From Gemmatimonadaceae bacterium (GTDB taxonomy: Bacteria; Latescibacterota; UBA2968; UBA8231): DNA of 13,750 nucleotides. Positions 7,616-13,750 of this stretch are shown piece by piece. Location: the NCBI GenBank assembly GCA_002726335.1, contig PBSR01000194.1, forward strand, positions 1-13,750, read 5' to 3'. A program made the translations under genes and the position numbers. Every line of letters begins with the position of its first letter. Within the stretch, counting starts at the first letter, position 1. The notes below the pieces were generated by a model, which saw nothing but the letters and a program-made list of their open reading frames with translations, was not told where the DNA came from and did no database searches.

Positions 7616-7623
7616 TCCGCTCC

Positions 7624-8619
7624 ATGGGCAGGTCCTGGCTGCTCCCGTTCGCTGTCATCCTGCTCGGGGCGATGTCGCCGGCCTTTCCCACCGAGCGCAA
7701 GCTGCTCTATCGCGAGGTCAACCTCGCCGCTCTCTATTCTCGCGAAGAAGCGCGACTCGATTTCCATCCCACGCCACTGAACAGCTCCGCCGGCCTCGAG
7801 TATCTGTACAAGGCGGCCGATCCCCATCCTGGCGAGTGGAATGTCGACGCCATCGATCTGTATCTACAGTTGGTGTACGATCCGCAGAAGGACCGGTCCG
7901 AGGTCCGGCTCCAGGATGCCTGGGTCCGTTACGTCGAGCCCGTCTCCGATCTGAGAGTGCGGCTGGGTCGTTTCCCCTTGCCCTTCGGTCTCAATCCGAT
8001 CGCCGAACCGCGAGGCGAGACGCTGCAACCCCTGGCCGCTTTCGACCTCGGCTTCAAGAAGGACTGGGGCATCGCCATGCAGGCGGATTGGGGGGAGTTT
8101 GCCCTCGAAACGGCAGCAACCCTCGGCATGGCCCACGATCTTCGGCGCCAGCGGGGCAGCCATCTGTGGAGCGGACGGATCGGCATGCCCACCTACCGGG
8201 ATGTGCAGTACGGCGTTTCCATGCTCTACGGCAACGTCGCCCGCTTCGGCCGGTCATCCGACCTGCAGCGCCGCTGGCGTATGGCCGGCGATCTGGTCTA
8301 CATGTACCACGAACCGTTCACCGTGCTCAAGGCGGAGCTGACCCTCGGCGCCGATGAGACGACGCCCGTGGGAGGTGTCCTCGTCGGCTGGAACCAGATC
8401 CTGCCCTCGAACCCACTCTGGGGAATCGAGGCCCAGGCGCGCCTCTGGGACGAGGATCGCTCTGCCGACGATGCCGTGCGGGCACAGACCACGATCGGCG
8501 TCTGGCGATCGCTGGCGCGGCTGCTGACGGTGCGGCTGCACTGGCGGCACCACTTTGCCTCGGACATCCAGCCTCAGGACGACCGGCTGTTCACACAACT
8601 GTACTACTATGGGTACTAG
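7624..8619 (+). CDS. Porin-like outer-membrane protein
   Basis: A 331-residue protein starting at ATG 7624, 8 nt after the previous stop, with a signal peptide at residues 1-20 or so (LLPFAVILLGAMSPA). The section at 94-170 resembles phosphate-selective/OprP-like and related bacterial porins: VRLQDAWVRYV, then LRVRLGRFPLPFGLNPIAEPRGETLQPLAAFDLGFKKDWGIAMQ in consecutive stretches. In such porins the LGRFxxPFG segment marks the barrel region that follows a periplasmic turn. Further amphipathic strands continue to a C-terminal YYYGY, an aromatic ending consistent with outer-membrane insertion. The substrate cannot be read from sequence. No clear Shine-Dalgarno precedes the start, so translation is probably coupled to the upstream barrel gene. 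Its stop overlaps the next gene by 11 nt. Confidence 0.75.
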   Translation: MGRSWLLPFAVILLGAMSPAFPTERKLLYREVNLAALYSREEARLDFHPTPLNSSAGLEYLYKAADPHPGEWNVDAIDLYLQLVYDPQKDRSEVRLQDAWVRYVEPVSDLRVRLGRFPLPFGLNPIAEPRGETLQPLAAFDLGFKKDWGIAMQADWGEFALETAATLGMAHDLRRQRGSHLWSGRIGMPTYRDVQYGVSMLYGNVARFGRSSDLQRRWRMAGDLVYMYHEPFTVLKAELTLGADETTPVGGVLVGWNQILPSNPLWGIEAQARLWDEDRSADDAVRAQTTIGVWRSLARLLTVRLHWRHHFASDIQPQDDRLFTQLYYYGY

Positions 8620-10555
8620 GGGTACTAGAGGCCGCTTCGTCTGGTTGTGGGCCGTGCTGGCTGCGTCCCCGGCGTTGGCCGTTCCGTTTGCCGGACAGGT
8701 GCTCGATGGTTCGAATGACCAGGCGCTGGCTGCGGCGAACGTCTCCCTGAATGACTCCCTCGGCACGTTCTGTGACACCGAAGGCCAATTCGATCTCGAC
8801 GTTCTCCCGGGTACGTATGATTTGACGGTGAGCATGATCGGCTATCGGCGTTGGGGCGAACGGATCGAGATCCCGCGGGAGGGATTGCGGGGGCAGGTGT
8901 ATCGACTCGCCGTGCAGGTGCTGGAGATGGATGAAGTGGGCATCGTCAAGCTGCGCCCGAGGCTGCCCGTATTCGCCGACGTCACCCGACAGGCGGGTAT
9001 TCTTTTCGAACACACCTATGGCGAGGGCTCTCTGCGGAACATCCTGCAGACGACGGGTGCCGGCGCCTGCTTCTTTGACGCCGATGGCGACGGCGATCAG
9101 GACCTGTACCTGGTGAACGGGTACGATTTGGCCGGAGCCCCCGAGGAACGCGCCGCCAACGCCTTCTATACCAACCGGGGGGGCGGCAGCTTCGCACCGG
9201 CCACGACAGCGTCGGGCACCGGCGACCGCGGCTTCGGCATGGGCTGCGCCGCCGCCGACTACGATGCCGACGGCGATGTCGATCTGTATGTGACCAACTA
9301 TGGAGCCAACGTGCTCTACCAGAACCAGGGAGCGGGACGCTTCACGAACGTCGGCGCGCAGGCCGGGGTGGATCATGCAGACTGGAGCGTCGGCGTCGCC
9401 TGGTCCGACGTCGACGTGGACGGAGATCTCGACCTGTTCGTCGGCAACTATCTGGATTTCGACCTGGAGCAGGTTGCGGCGCGCAATCTCGTGTCCCTCC
9501 GCGAAGGCTTCCGGTTGTATCCGGGGCCGCGGGATTACGGTGCCCAGGCGGACGTGCTCTACCAGAATCAGGGGAATGGTGTGTTCGCCGATGTCAGCGA
9601 CGAGGTCGGCCTCAACCCGAACCTGGGCAAGGCCATGGGCTGTGGTTTCGCCGACTACGACAACGATGGCGACCCGGATCTGTTTGTCGCCAACGATCGC
9701 ACGCCAAACCATCTGTACCGGAACGATGGCGAGAAGTTCACCGAAATCGGCCTGTGGGCAGGGGTGGCGTACAACGAGTCGGGTGCCGAATCGGGCGCCA
9801 TGGCCGTCGAATTCGGCGACTATGACAACGACGGCCGTCTCGACCTTCTCGTCACTGACTTTATCTTTGAATACAACGCCCTCTACCACAATGAATCAGA
9901 CGACAGTTTTTCTGATGTCTCCGTCCAGGCCGAACTGGCCCTGCCCAGTTTCGGCTTCGTCGCCTGGGGGGCCGGACTCTTTGACTATGACAACGACGGC
10001 TACCTCGACCTGTTCGTCGCCAACGGACACGTCCATGAGAACATCGACATCCTTACCGAAGGGCTCGCCTTCGAAGAGCCGAACCAGTTATTTCACAACG
10101 AGGGTGATGGTCGTTTCGCCGACGTCTCGCTGCAGTCGGGGCCTCATTTTGGCGATGCCAGAGTCAGCCGGGGTGTGGCCGTCGCCGACTACGATGACGA
10201 TGGCGATCAGGACATCCTGGTCATGAACGCCGGTGCGGCGCCCGCTCTGTTGCGCAACGACGGTGGCAACCGCGAGCACTGGCTGGGACTGCGGCTGGTC
10301 GGCAGGGGAGACAATCGCGATGCCATCGGCGCCCGGGTGCAGGTCGAAACCGGAACCCTGAGCATGATCCGCGAGGTACACAGCGGGTCGAGTTACTTGT
10401 CACAGAGCGACACGCGATTGTTCTTCGGTCTGGGCGGCAATGAACGCGTGGAGCGCGTGCACATCCGCTGGCCGGGCGGGGGCACGCAGGAGTTGCTCGA
10501 TCTGGCGGCCGACCAGATGTTGACCGTCGCCGCCGCCGAGGCCGAGACGAACTAG
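8609..10555 (+). CDS. Secreted CarboxypepD_reg / VCBS (FG-GAP) repeat / ASPIC-UnbV protein, CRTAC1-like
   Basis: The frame is open from 8555, but ATG 8609 places a signal peptide at the N-terminus (WLWAVLAASPALA, cleavage after about residue 24), giving 648 residues. Residues 26-105 form a carboxypeptidase-regulatory-like beta-sandwich (GQVLDGSNDQALAAANVSL, then GTYDLTVSMIGYR). Seven DxDxDGxxD calcium-binding motifs follow at about 157, 217, 267, 349, 404, 459 and 527, each leading into a strand like DLFVAN; together they predict an integrin-alpha/VCBS-type beta-propeller. Residues about 557-640 match the ASPIC/UnbV domain (EHWLGLRLVG, IGARVQV, VHSGSSYLSQSD, FGLGG, IRWPGGGTQE). Such proteins are extracellular or surface-bound and presumed adhesive or scaffold-like; no enzymatic function is established. 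The start overlaps the porin stop by 11 nt, lacks a clear Shine-Dalgarno and is probably read by coupling. Confidence 0.87.
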   Translation: MGTRGTRGRFVWLWAVLAASPALAVPFAGQVLDGSNDQALAAANVSLNDSLGTFCDTEGQFDLDVLPGTYDLTVSMIGYRRWGERIEIPREGLRGQVYRLAVQVLEMDEVGIVKLRPRLPVFADVTRQAGILFEHTYGEGSLRNILQTTGAGACFFDADGDGDQDLYLVNGYDLAGAPEERAANAFYTNRGGGSFAPATTASGTGDRGFGMGCAAADYDADGDVDLYVTNYGANVLYQNQGAGRFTNVGAQAGVDHADWSVGVAWSDVDVDGDLDLFVGNYLDFDLEQVAARNLVSLREGFRLYPGPRDYGAQADVLYQNQGNGVFADVSDEVGLNPNLGKAMGCGFADYDNDGDPDLFVANDRTPNHLYRNDGEKFTEIGLWAGVAYNESGAESGAMAVEFGDYDNDGRLDLLVTDFIFEYNALYHNESDDSFSDVSVQAELALPSFGFVAWGAGLFDYDNDGYLDLFVANGHVHENIDILTEGLAFEEPNQLFHNEGDGRFADVSLQSGPHFGDARVSRGVAVADYDDDGDQDILVMNAGAAPALLRNDGGNREHWLGLRLVGRGDNRDAIGARVQVETGTLSMIREVHSGSSYLSQSDTRLFFGLGGNERVERVHIRWPGGGTQELLDLAADQMLTVAAAEAETN

Positions 10556-10558
10556 GAG
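10554..10558 (+). promoter_or_regulatory. Ribosome binding site for the propeller/SUMF1 gene
   Basis: AGGAG, overlapping the TAG stop of the preceding gene (10553-10555), lies 7 nt before ATG 10566. It is the clearest Shine-Dalgarno in the four-gene cluster. Confidence 0.75.
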
Positions 10559-10565
10559 AACTGGA

Positions 10566-12494
10566 ATGGGGACTGTCCCGAACTACCTGCGGGCCCTGCT
10601 GAGGATCGGCCTGTCCGGCTGGGTGCTGCTCGCCATGGCGGGCTGTGGCACCGACCTGCCCACGTCGGGTCAACAGGTCTGGGGCCGCAATGAGGCGGAG
10701 CTGGAGCTGATCACCATCGGCTCCCCCATCTCCGAGATCGTCGCCGATCCCAAACGACCCTACGTCTACGCCACCGACTTTGACAGGAGTGTGCTCTACG
10801 TCATCGGCCGCGATTCGCACCAGATCGAGAGGCGCCTGGCCCTGGGCTCGCGGCCGTCCGATCTGGCCCTGGATGCCAGTGGCAACCGGCTCTACGTGGC
10901 CCTGTTGGGGGCAGCCGAAGTCGCCGTCGTCGATCTCGATGCTGGCGAACAGGTCGACCGGATCCCGCTGGAGTTCACGCCGGCGTACGTGGTCACAGGC
11001 CCCGATCCGTCGCTCTTCGTGTCTTCCACTCTGGATCTGGCTGACAGCTTCAACGACGACGGCGAGACCCGGCGCTTCGACTTGGACCGACGAGTCTTCG
11101 ACAAGGTGATCCCCCCCGTGGGTCTGCTGGAGGCGGACGGAGATCGTTCCCACTTCTATATCGCCACACGGGATCGCATCTTCCAGTACGACCTCACCGA
11201 CCTGGCCAAGGTCCGCTACCTGCAGCAGCGCGAAACCCGCGGCCCCATTGTCGATCTCCACGTCAGTCGTGACGGACAACGGGTGTACACGATCAGCGCG
11301 GGCGAACTGGTGACCCCGGAGGAGGTGATCACCCACGGCCTCGTCGACAGCCGTGCCAACGTGCGCATCGACATGGTTGAAGTCTTCTCCGTGGACGGTC
11401 TGATCAAGATCGGCGAGTTGCCCACGGGTGCCTTTCCCCGCGCTGTCACCAGCGATGATCGCTTCATCTACGTGGCCGCCAGCGATGCCGCGGGGGCCTC
11501 CCACACCGCCGGCTTCGTCATGGTCTTCGATGTCGCCACCCTGAAGCGGGTGACCACCTACCGCCTGCTCGGCCAACCGACGCACTGCATCGATGTCGAC
11601 ACGCAGGCCGGCGTGCTGTACGTGGCGGTGGACAACCCGTACGACATTCGCGAACGCTTCGGCGACCGTCAGGATGTGCAGGTCATCCCCCTGCAGGAGT
11701 TCGGCTCCGTCGACGGCGACAACGTCGAGCCGGCGCCGGGCGCCGGCGCCGCGGCCCGCGTCAAGAGTGCCAGCTTTCCGATGCCCGGGGGCGAACTGGA
11801 GATGATCTGGATCGAACCCGGATCCTTCATGATGGGCGCCTCGGAGATGATGCAGGAAATGATGCCCTTCGAAGGACCGCGGCACGAGGTGACGATCAGC
11901 CGCGGCTTCCACCTGGGGACCTACGAGATCACCCAGCGTCAGTGGGAAGACGTGATGGGAACCAAGCCGTGGCTCGGTCTGCCGGGCGTGGTCGATCACC
12001 CGGATCATCCGGCGGTCTTCATCTCGTGGGATGACTCGCAGGATCTCATCGCCGCCATGAACGACTTCGAGGGCCTTCCCTTGTATCGCATGCCCACCGA
12101 AGCCGAGTGGGAGTACGCCTGCCGGGCACGGACGACGACGAGTTACTCCTACGGCAACAACCCCGAGCTGCTGGGCGACTACGCCTGGTACCGCACCAAC
12201 ACCTGGGACAGCGGCAAACACTTCGCCCAACCCGTAGGTGTCCTTTTGCCGAATCCGTGGGGATTGTACGACATGCACGGCAACGTCTGGGAGTGGGTCC
12301 ATGACTGGAGCGGGCGGTACCCGGAGGAGCCTCAGATCGATCCCACGGGACCGGAGACCGGCCGCTTCCGCTCCACGCGCAGCGGTATCTTCATGGCCGG
12401 GGCCATGGGGCAGCGCTCCTCCTTCCGCTACGGCGGCGCCCAGGACTTTCCGGACGGAGGCGTCGGCGTGCGCCTCCTGCGCCAGGGTCGCTGA
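10566..12494 (+). CDS. Lipoprotein fusing a YVTN-type beta-propeller to a formylglycine-generating-enzyme-like (SUMF1) domain
   Basis: The 642-residue protein has a lipoprotein signal (LLAMAGC, lipidated Cys27). Residues 45-380 carry YVTN/lactonase-like propeller repeats, e.g. RPYVYATDFDRSVLYVIG and NRLYVALLGAAEVAVVDLD, with further blades to about 377. A GC-rich, Ala/Gly/Pro linker (387-399) leads to a SUMF1/FGE-sulfatase domain at 404-640. Its landmarks are MIWIEPGSFMMG (413-424), YEITQRQWEDVMG (453-465), MPTEAEWEYACRA (509-521) and NPWGLYDMHGNVWEWVHDW (563-581). True formylglycine-generating enzymes use a Cys pair in the C-terminal region; here that stretch (about 600-640) has no Cys, and the only Cys in the domain is 519. 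It is therefore probably a structural, binding or otherwise divergent member rather than a sulfatase activator. It is the last gene of the cluster, 10 nt after the VCBS/UnbV gene, and its stop abuts the stop of ctaA. Confidence 0.87.
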   Translation: MGTVPNYLRALLRIGLSGWVLLAMAGCGTDLPTSGQQVWGRNEAELELITIGSPISEIVADPKRPYVYATDFDRSVLYVIGRDSHQIERRLALGSRPSDLALDASGNRLYVALLGAAEVAVVDLDAGEQVDRIPLEFTPAYVVTGPDPSLFVSSTLDLADSFNDDGETRRFDLDRRVFDKVIPPVGLLEADGDRSHFYIATRDRIFQYDLTDLAKVRYLQQRETRGPIVDLHVSRDGQRVYTISAGELVTPEEVITHGLVDSRANVRIDMVEVFSVDGLIKIGELPTGAFPRAVTSDDRFIYVAASDAAGASHTAGFVMVFDVATLKRVTTYRLLGQPTHCIDVDTQAGVLYVAVDNPYDIRERFGDRQDVQVIPLQEFGSVDGDNVEPAPGAGAAARVKSASFPMPGGELEMIWIEPGSFMMGASEMMQEMMPFEGPRHEVTISRGFHLGTYEITQRQWEDVMGTKPWLGLPGVVDHPDHPAVFISWDDSQDLIAAMNDFEGLPLYRMPTEAEWEYACRARTTTSYSYGNNPELLGDYAWYRTNTWDSGKHFAQPVGVLLPNPWGLYDMHGNVWEWVHDWSGRYPEEPQIDPTGPETGRFRSTRSGIFMAGAMGQRSSFRYGGAQDFPDGGVGVRLLRQGR

Positions 12495-13523
12495 CTACCG
12501 GCGCGTCTGCTGCACGATCAACCAGCTGCAACCGAGCACAGCGATGGCCCCCATCTGATGCAGTGAGGCGAGCCAGATCGGCACGAAGGTCAGGATCGTG
12601 GCGATGCCGAGAGCGATCTGCAGGTGCAGGGCACACAACAGTGCCGTACCTGCCCGTCGCAACGTTGCCGGGGATTTTGACTGACGCAGGCGGTAGTACA
12701 GGGCGAAGGCCAGCGCCAGCGCGACGAAGGCCAGCCAGCGATGCTCGAAGTGCAGGGTCAGCGGATTGGCGACGATATTCGCCCACCACGAGGGGTCGCG
12801 CCCCAGGCCTTCCGGTATCCAATGACCGTGAATCTTCGGGAAGGTCGCCGAGACGTAACCGGCGCGATGGCCGGCGACCAGGGCGCCGAAGAGGATCTGC
12901 ACCACCACCACCGCCAACAGTCCCTGCGCCAGACGTGATATGCTTCTGTCGGCGGTGCCGACGGCCGGCGGCCAGCGTCGTTCGAAGATCAGCCACAGAC
13001 ACCAGGCCAGCAGCGTCAGGGCCAGAGCCAGATGGAGGGCCAGGCGGTAGGGGCTGACCTTGGGATCGTCCACCAGCCCGCTCTTGACCATCAGCCAGCC
13101 CATCACCCCCTGGGCGACAAAGAGCAGACCGATGCCGACCAGGTGAATCCGCAAGCGGCCCGGGAACAGACCGCGCAGCAGGCCGACGATCAACGGTACA
13201 GCGACGATGAGACCGACGATCCGACCCAGTATGCGGTGGATGAATTCCGGCCAGAAGATCATCTGGAAATCGGCCAGCGACATGCCGGCGTTGACTTGCT
13301 GATACTCCGGCGTCTGTTGGTACGCATCAAAGGCGGCCTGCCAGGCGTCCGAAGACAGGGGCGGCAGGACGCCACTTACCGGCTGCCAGTCCACCATCGA
13401 CAATCCCGAATGTGTCAGGCGAACCAGCCCGCCAAGAGCCACCATCAGGACGCAGGACAGGGCCATCGCCCACAGCCATCTCAGCAGCCAGGCCGGCTCG
13501 TCGGTGTTATCGCGTCCACTCAT
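12495..13523 (-). CDS. ctaA: Heme A synthase, type 2 (COX15/CtaA)
   Basis: This inner-membrane enzyme converts heme O to heme A by oxidising the C8 methyl group, for use in aa3-type cytochrome c oxidase. From ATG 13523 it has 342 residues and about eight membrane helices in two similar four-helix halves. The four histidines expected of the family are present: His96 in the EFIHRILGR motif (with Glu93), His164 (LALHLAL), His261 (HFEHRWLA) and His322 (LASLHQMGA). The loop GGLVRLTHSGLSMVDWQPVSGVLPP is typical of the type-2 mitochondrial/alphaproteobacterial form, although it reads THSG where TESG is common. An in-frame TTG at 13532 would add three residues (MTD); ATG is preferred because neither start has a strong Shine-Dalgarno. 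No cytochrome oxidase or ctaB gene is next to it in this window. Confidence 0.95.
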   Translation of the reverse strand: MSGRDNTDEPAWLLRWLWAMALSCVLMVALGGLVRLTHSGLSMVDWQPVSGVLPPLSSDAWQAAFDAYQQTPEYQQVNAGMSLADFQMIFWPEFIHRILGRIVGLIVAVPLIVGLLRGLFPGRLRIHLVGIGLLFVAQGVMGWLMVKSGLVDDPKVSPYRLALHLALALTLLAWCLWLIFERRWPPAVGTADRSISRLAQGLLAVVVVQILFGALVAGHRAGYVSATFPKIHGHWIPEGLGRDPSWWANIVANPLTLHFEHRWLAFVALALAFALYYRLRQSKSPATLRRAGTALLCALHLQIALGIATILTFVPIWLASLHQMGAIAVLGCSWLIVQQTRR

Positions 13524-13587
13524 ATCCGTCAACTAATCTCGGCAATTTGTCCGGCGAGTCATATCAGCTCCGAATGGTGGGACCCCT
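13524..13587. other. Short divergent spacer between ctaA and the right-edge frame
   Basis: If the frame at 13588 is a gene, this 64-nt stretch holds the start signals of both divergent genes. GGTGGGA at 13577-13583 is a fair Shine-Dalgarno for ATG 13588. I see no convincing -35/-10 pair. Confidence 0.35.
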
Positions 13588-13750
13588 ATGTCAACCGCAG
13601 CGGTTTCCCCGGACGAAGCAGACATTGTTCATGTGGTTCCAGTACCTCATTCAGTCGGGGCAGGATATCTGAGGGCACTTGAGAGCTCCGGAGCAACGGC
13701 CTTCCTTATCAGGCCATGCTCAAACCCTGCAGAATACCCCTGGCAGTTCT
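13588..13750 (+). CDS. Possible N-terminus of an unidentified protein, cut by the window end
   Basis: ATG 13588 opens a frame that stays open for 54 codons up to the last base, so the stop lies outside the window. It is preceded by GGGA with a 5-nt spacer. The translation begins MSTAAVSPDEADIVHVVPVP and continues with HSVGAGYLRALESSGATAFL and IRPCSNPAEYPWQF. It reads like a normal soluble protein: a short polar start, then a beta strand (IVHVVPVP) and a helix (AGYLRALESSGA), as at the start of a Rossmann-type domain, for example a glycosyltransferase. That guess rests on pattern only. The competing frame ending at 13672 is an overlap of ctaA antisense and looks less protein-like. Confidence 0.45.
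   Translation, partial: MSTAAVSPDEADIVHVVPVPHSVGAGYLRALESSGATAFLIRPCSNPAEYPWQF

Noticed and set aside
8591..9889. A 432-codon minus-strand frame opposite the VCBS/UnbV gene.
   Set aside because: The repeated IAVVIVV-like runs are the mirror image of the GAC/GAT-rich DxDxDG repeats on the other strand, so it is an antisense shadow.
10569..10579. GGGACTGTCCC at the start of the propeller-SUMF1 gene, resembling half of the 6623-6644 palindrome.
   Set aside because: It is shorter, has a different centre (1 nt rather than 4) and lies within codons; a chance similarity is likely.
11728..11760. GC-rich repetitive stretch built from GGCGCC units.
   Set aside because: It encodes the Ala/Gly/Pro linker between propeller and SUMF1 domains; codon bias explains it without invoking a DNA-level element.
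10221..12302. A 693-codon open frame on the minus strand, antisense to the propeller-SUMF1 gene.
   Set aside because: It lies opposite a gene with clear domains. Its translation is rich in Gly, His, Val, Asp and Arg in a way typical of GC-rich antisense frames and shows no recognisable motif.

Overview
This is a GC-rich window from a Gram-negative bacterium. Two proteins carry outer-membrane-barrel features and two carry lipoprotein signal peptides. The gene types (lone HyuA-like protein, redoxin plus heme c/copper monooxygenase-like fusion, VCBS/UnbV protein, type-2 heme A synthase) are common in environmental lineages such as Planctomycetes, Acidobacteria, Gemmatimonadetes, Latescibacteria and Myxococcota. 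No rRNA or marker gene is present, so I do not assign a phylum. Heme A synthase implies aerobic respiration with an aa3/ba3-type oxidase. I see no IS element, CRISPR array, tRNA or rRNA.

Layout. 1-309 (+) is the C-terminus of a MATE-type efflux protein, converging with 314-2335 (-), a hydantoinase/oxoprolinase-type ASKHA protein with no HyuB partner in view. Divergent from it, 2588-4908 (+) is a two-gene operon: a membrane-anchored redoxin overlapping by 4 nt (ATGA) a lipoprotein that fuses a c-type heme domain, a peptidylglycine-monooxygenase-like copper core and TPRs. It converges with 4926-6451 (-), a two-gene unit encoding a histidine-rich polytopic membrane protein and a small membrane-anchored TPR protein.

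A 303-nt divergent spacer (6452-6754) contains a 14-bp direct repeat and a perfect 9-bp-arm palindrome. It separates that unit from a tight four-gene cluster on the + strand (6755-12494): an outer-membrane barrel with a TTG start, a porin-like barrel, a secreted CarboxypepD_reg/VCBS/UnbV protein, and a lipoprotein fusing a YVTN-type propeller to a formylglycine-generating-enzyme-like (SUMF1) domain that lacks the catalytic cysteines. Spacings are 8 nt, an 11-nt overlap and 10 nt. The last gene abuts, stop to stop, a convergent type-2 heme A synthase (ctaA/COX15). A possible new gene begins at 13588 and runs off the right edge.

How the genes may work together (inference). Most products between 2588 and 12494 are predicted to act in the envelope. 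The redoxin/monooxygenase pair looks like an extracytoplasmic redox module. The four-gene cluster looks like a co-expressed outer-membrane and surface assembly with two barrels and two propeller-type proteins. I recognise the individual domains but not the combination as a named system, so it is the best candidate here for something undescribed.
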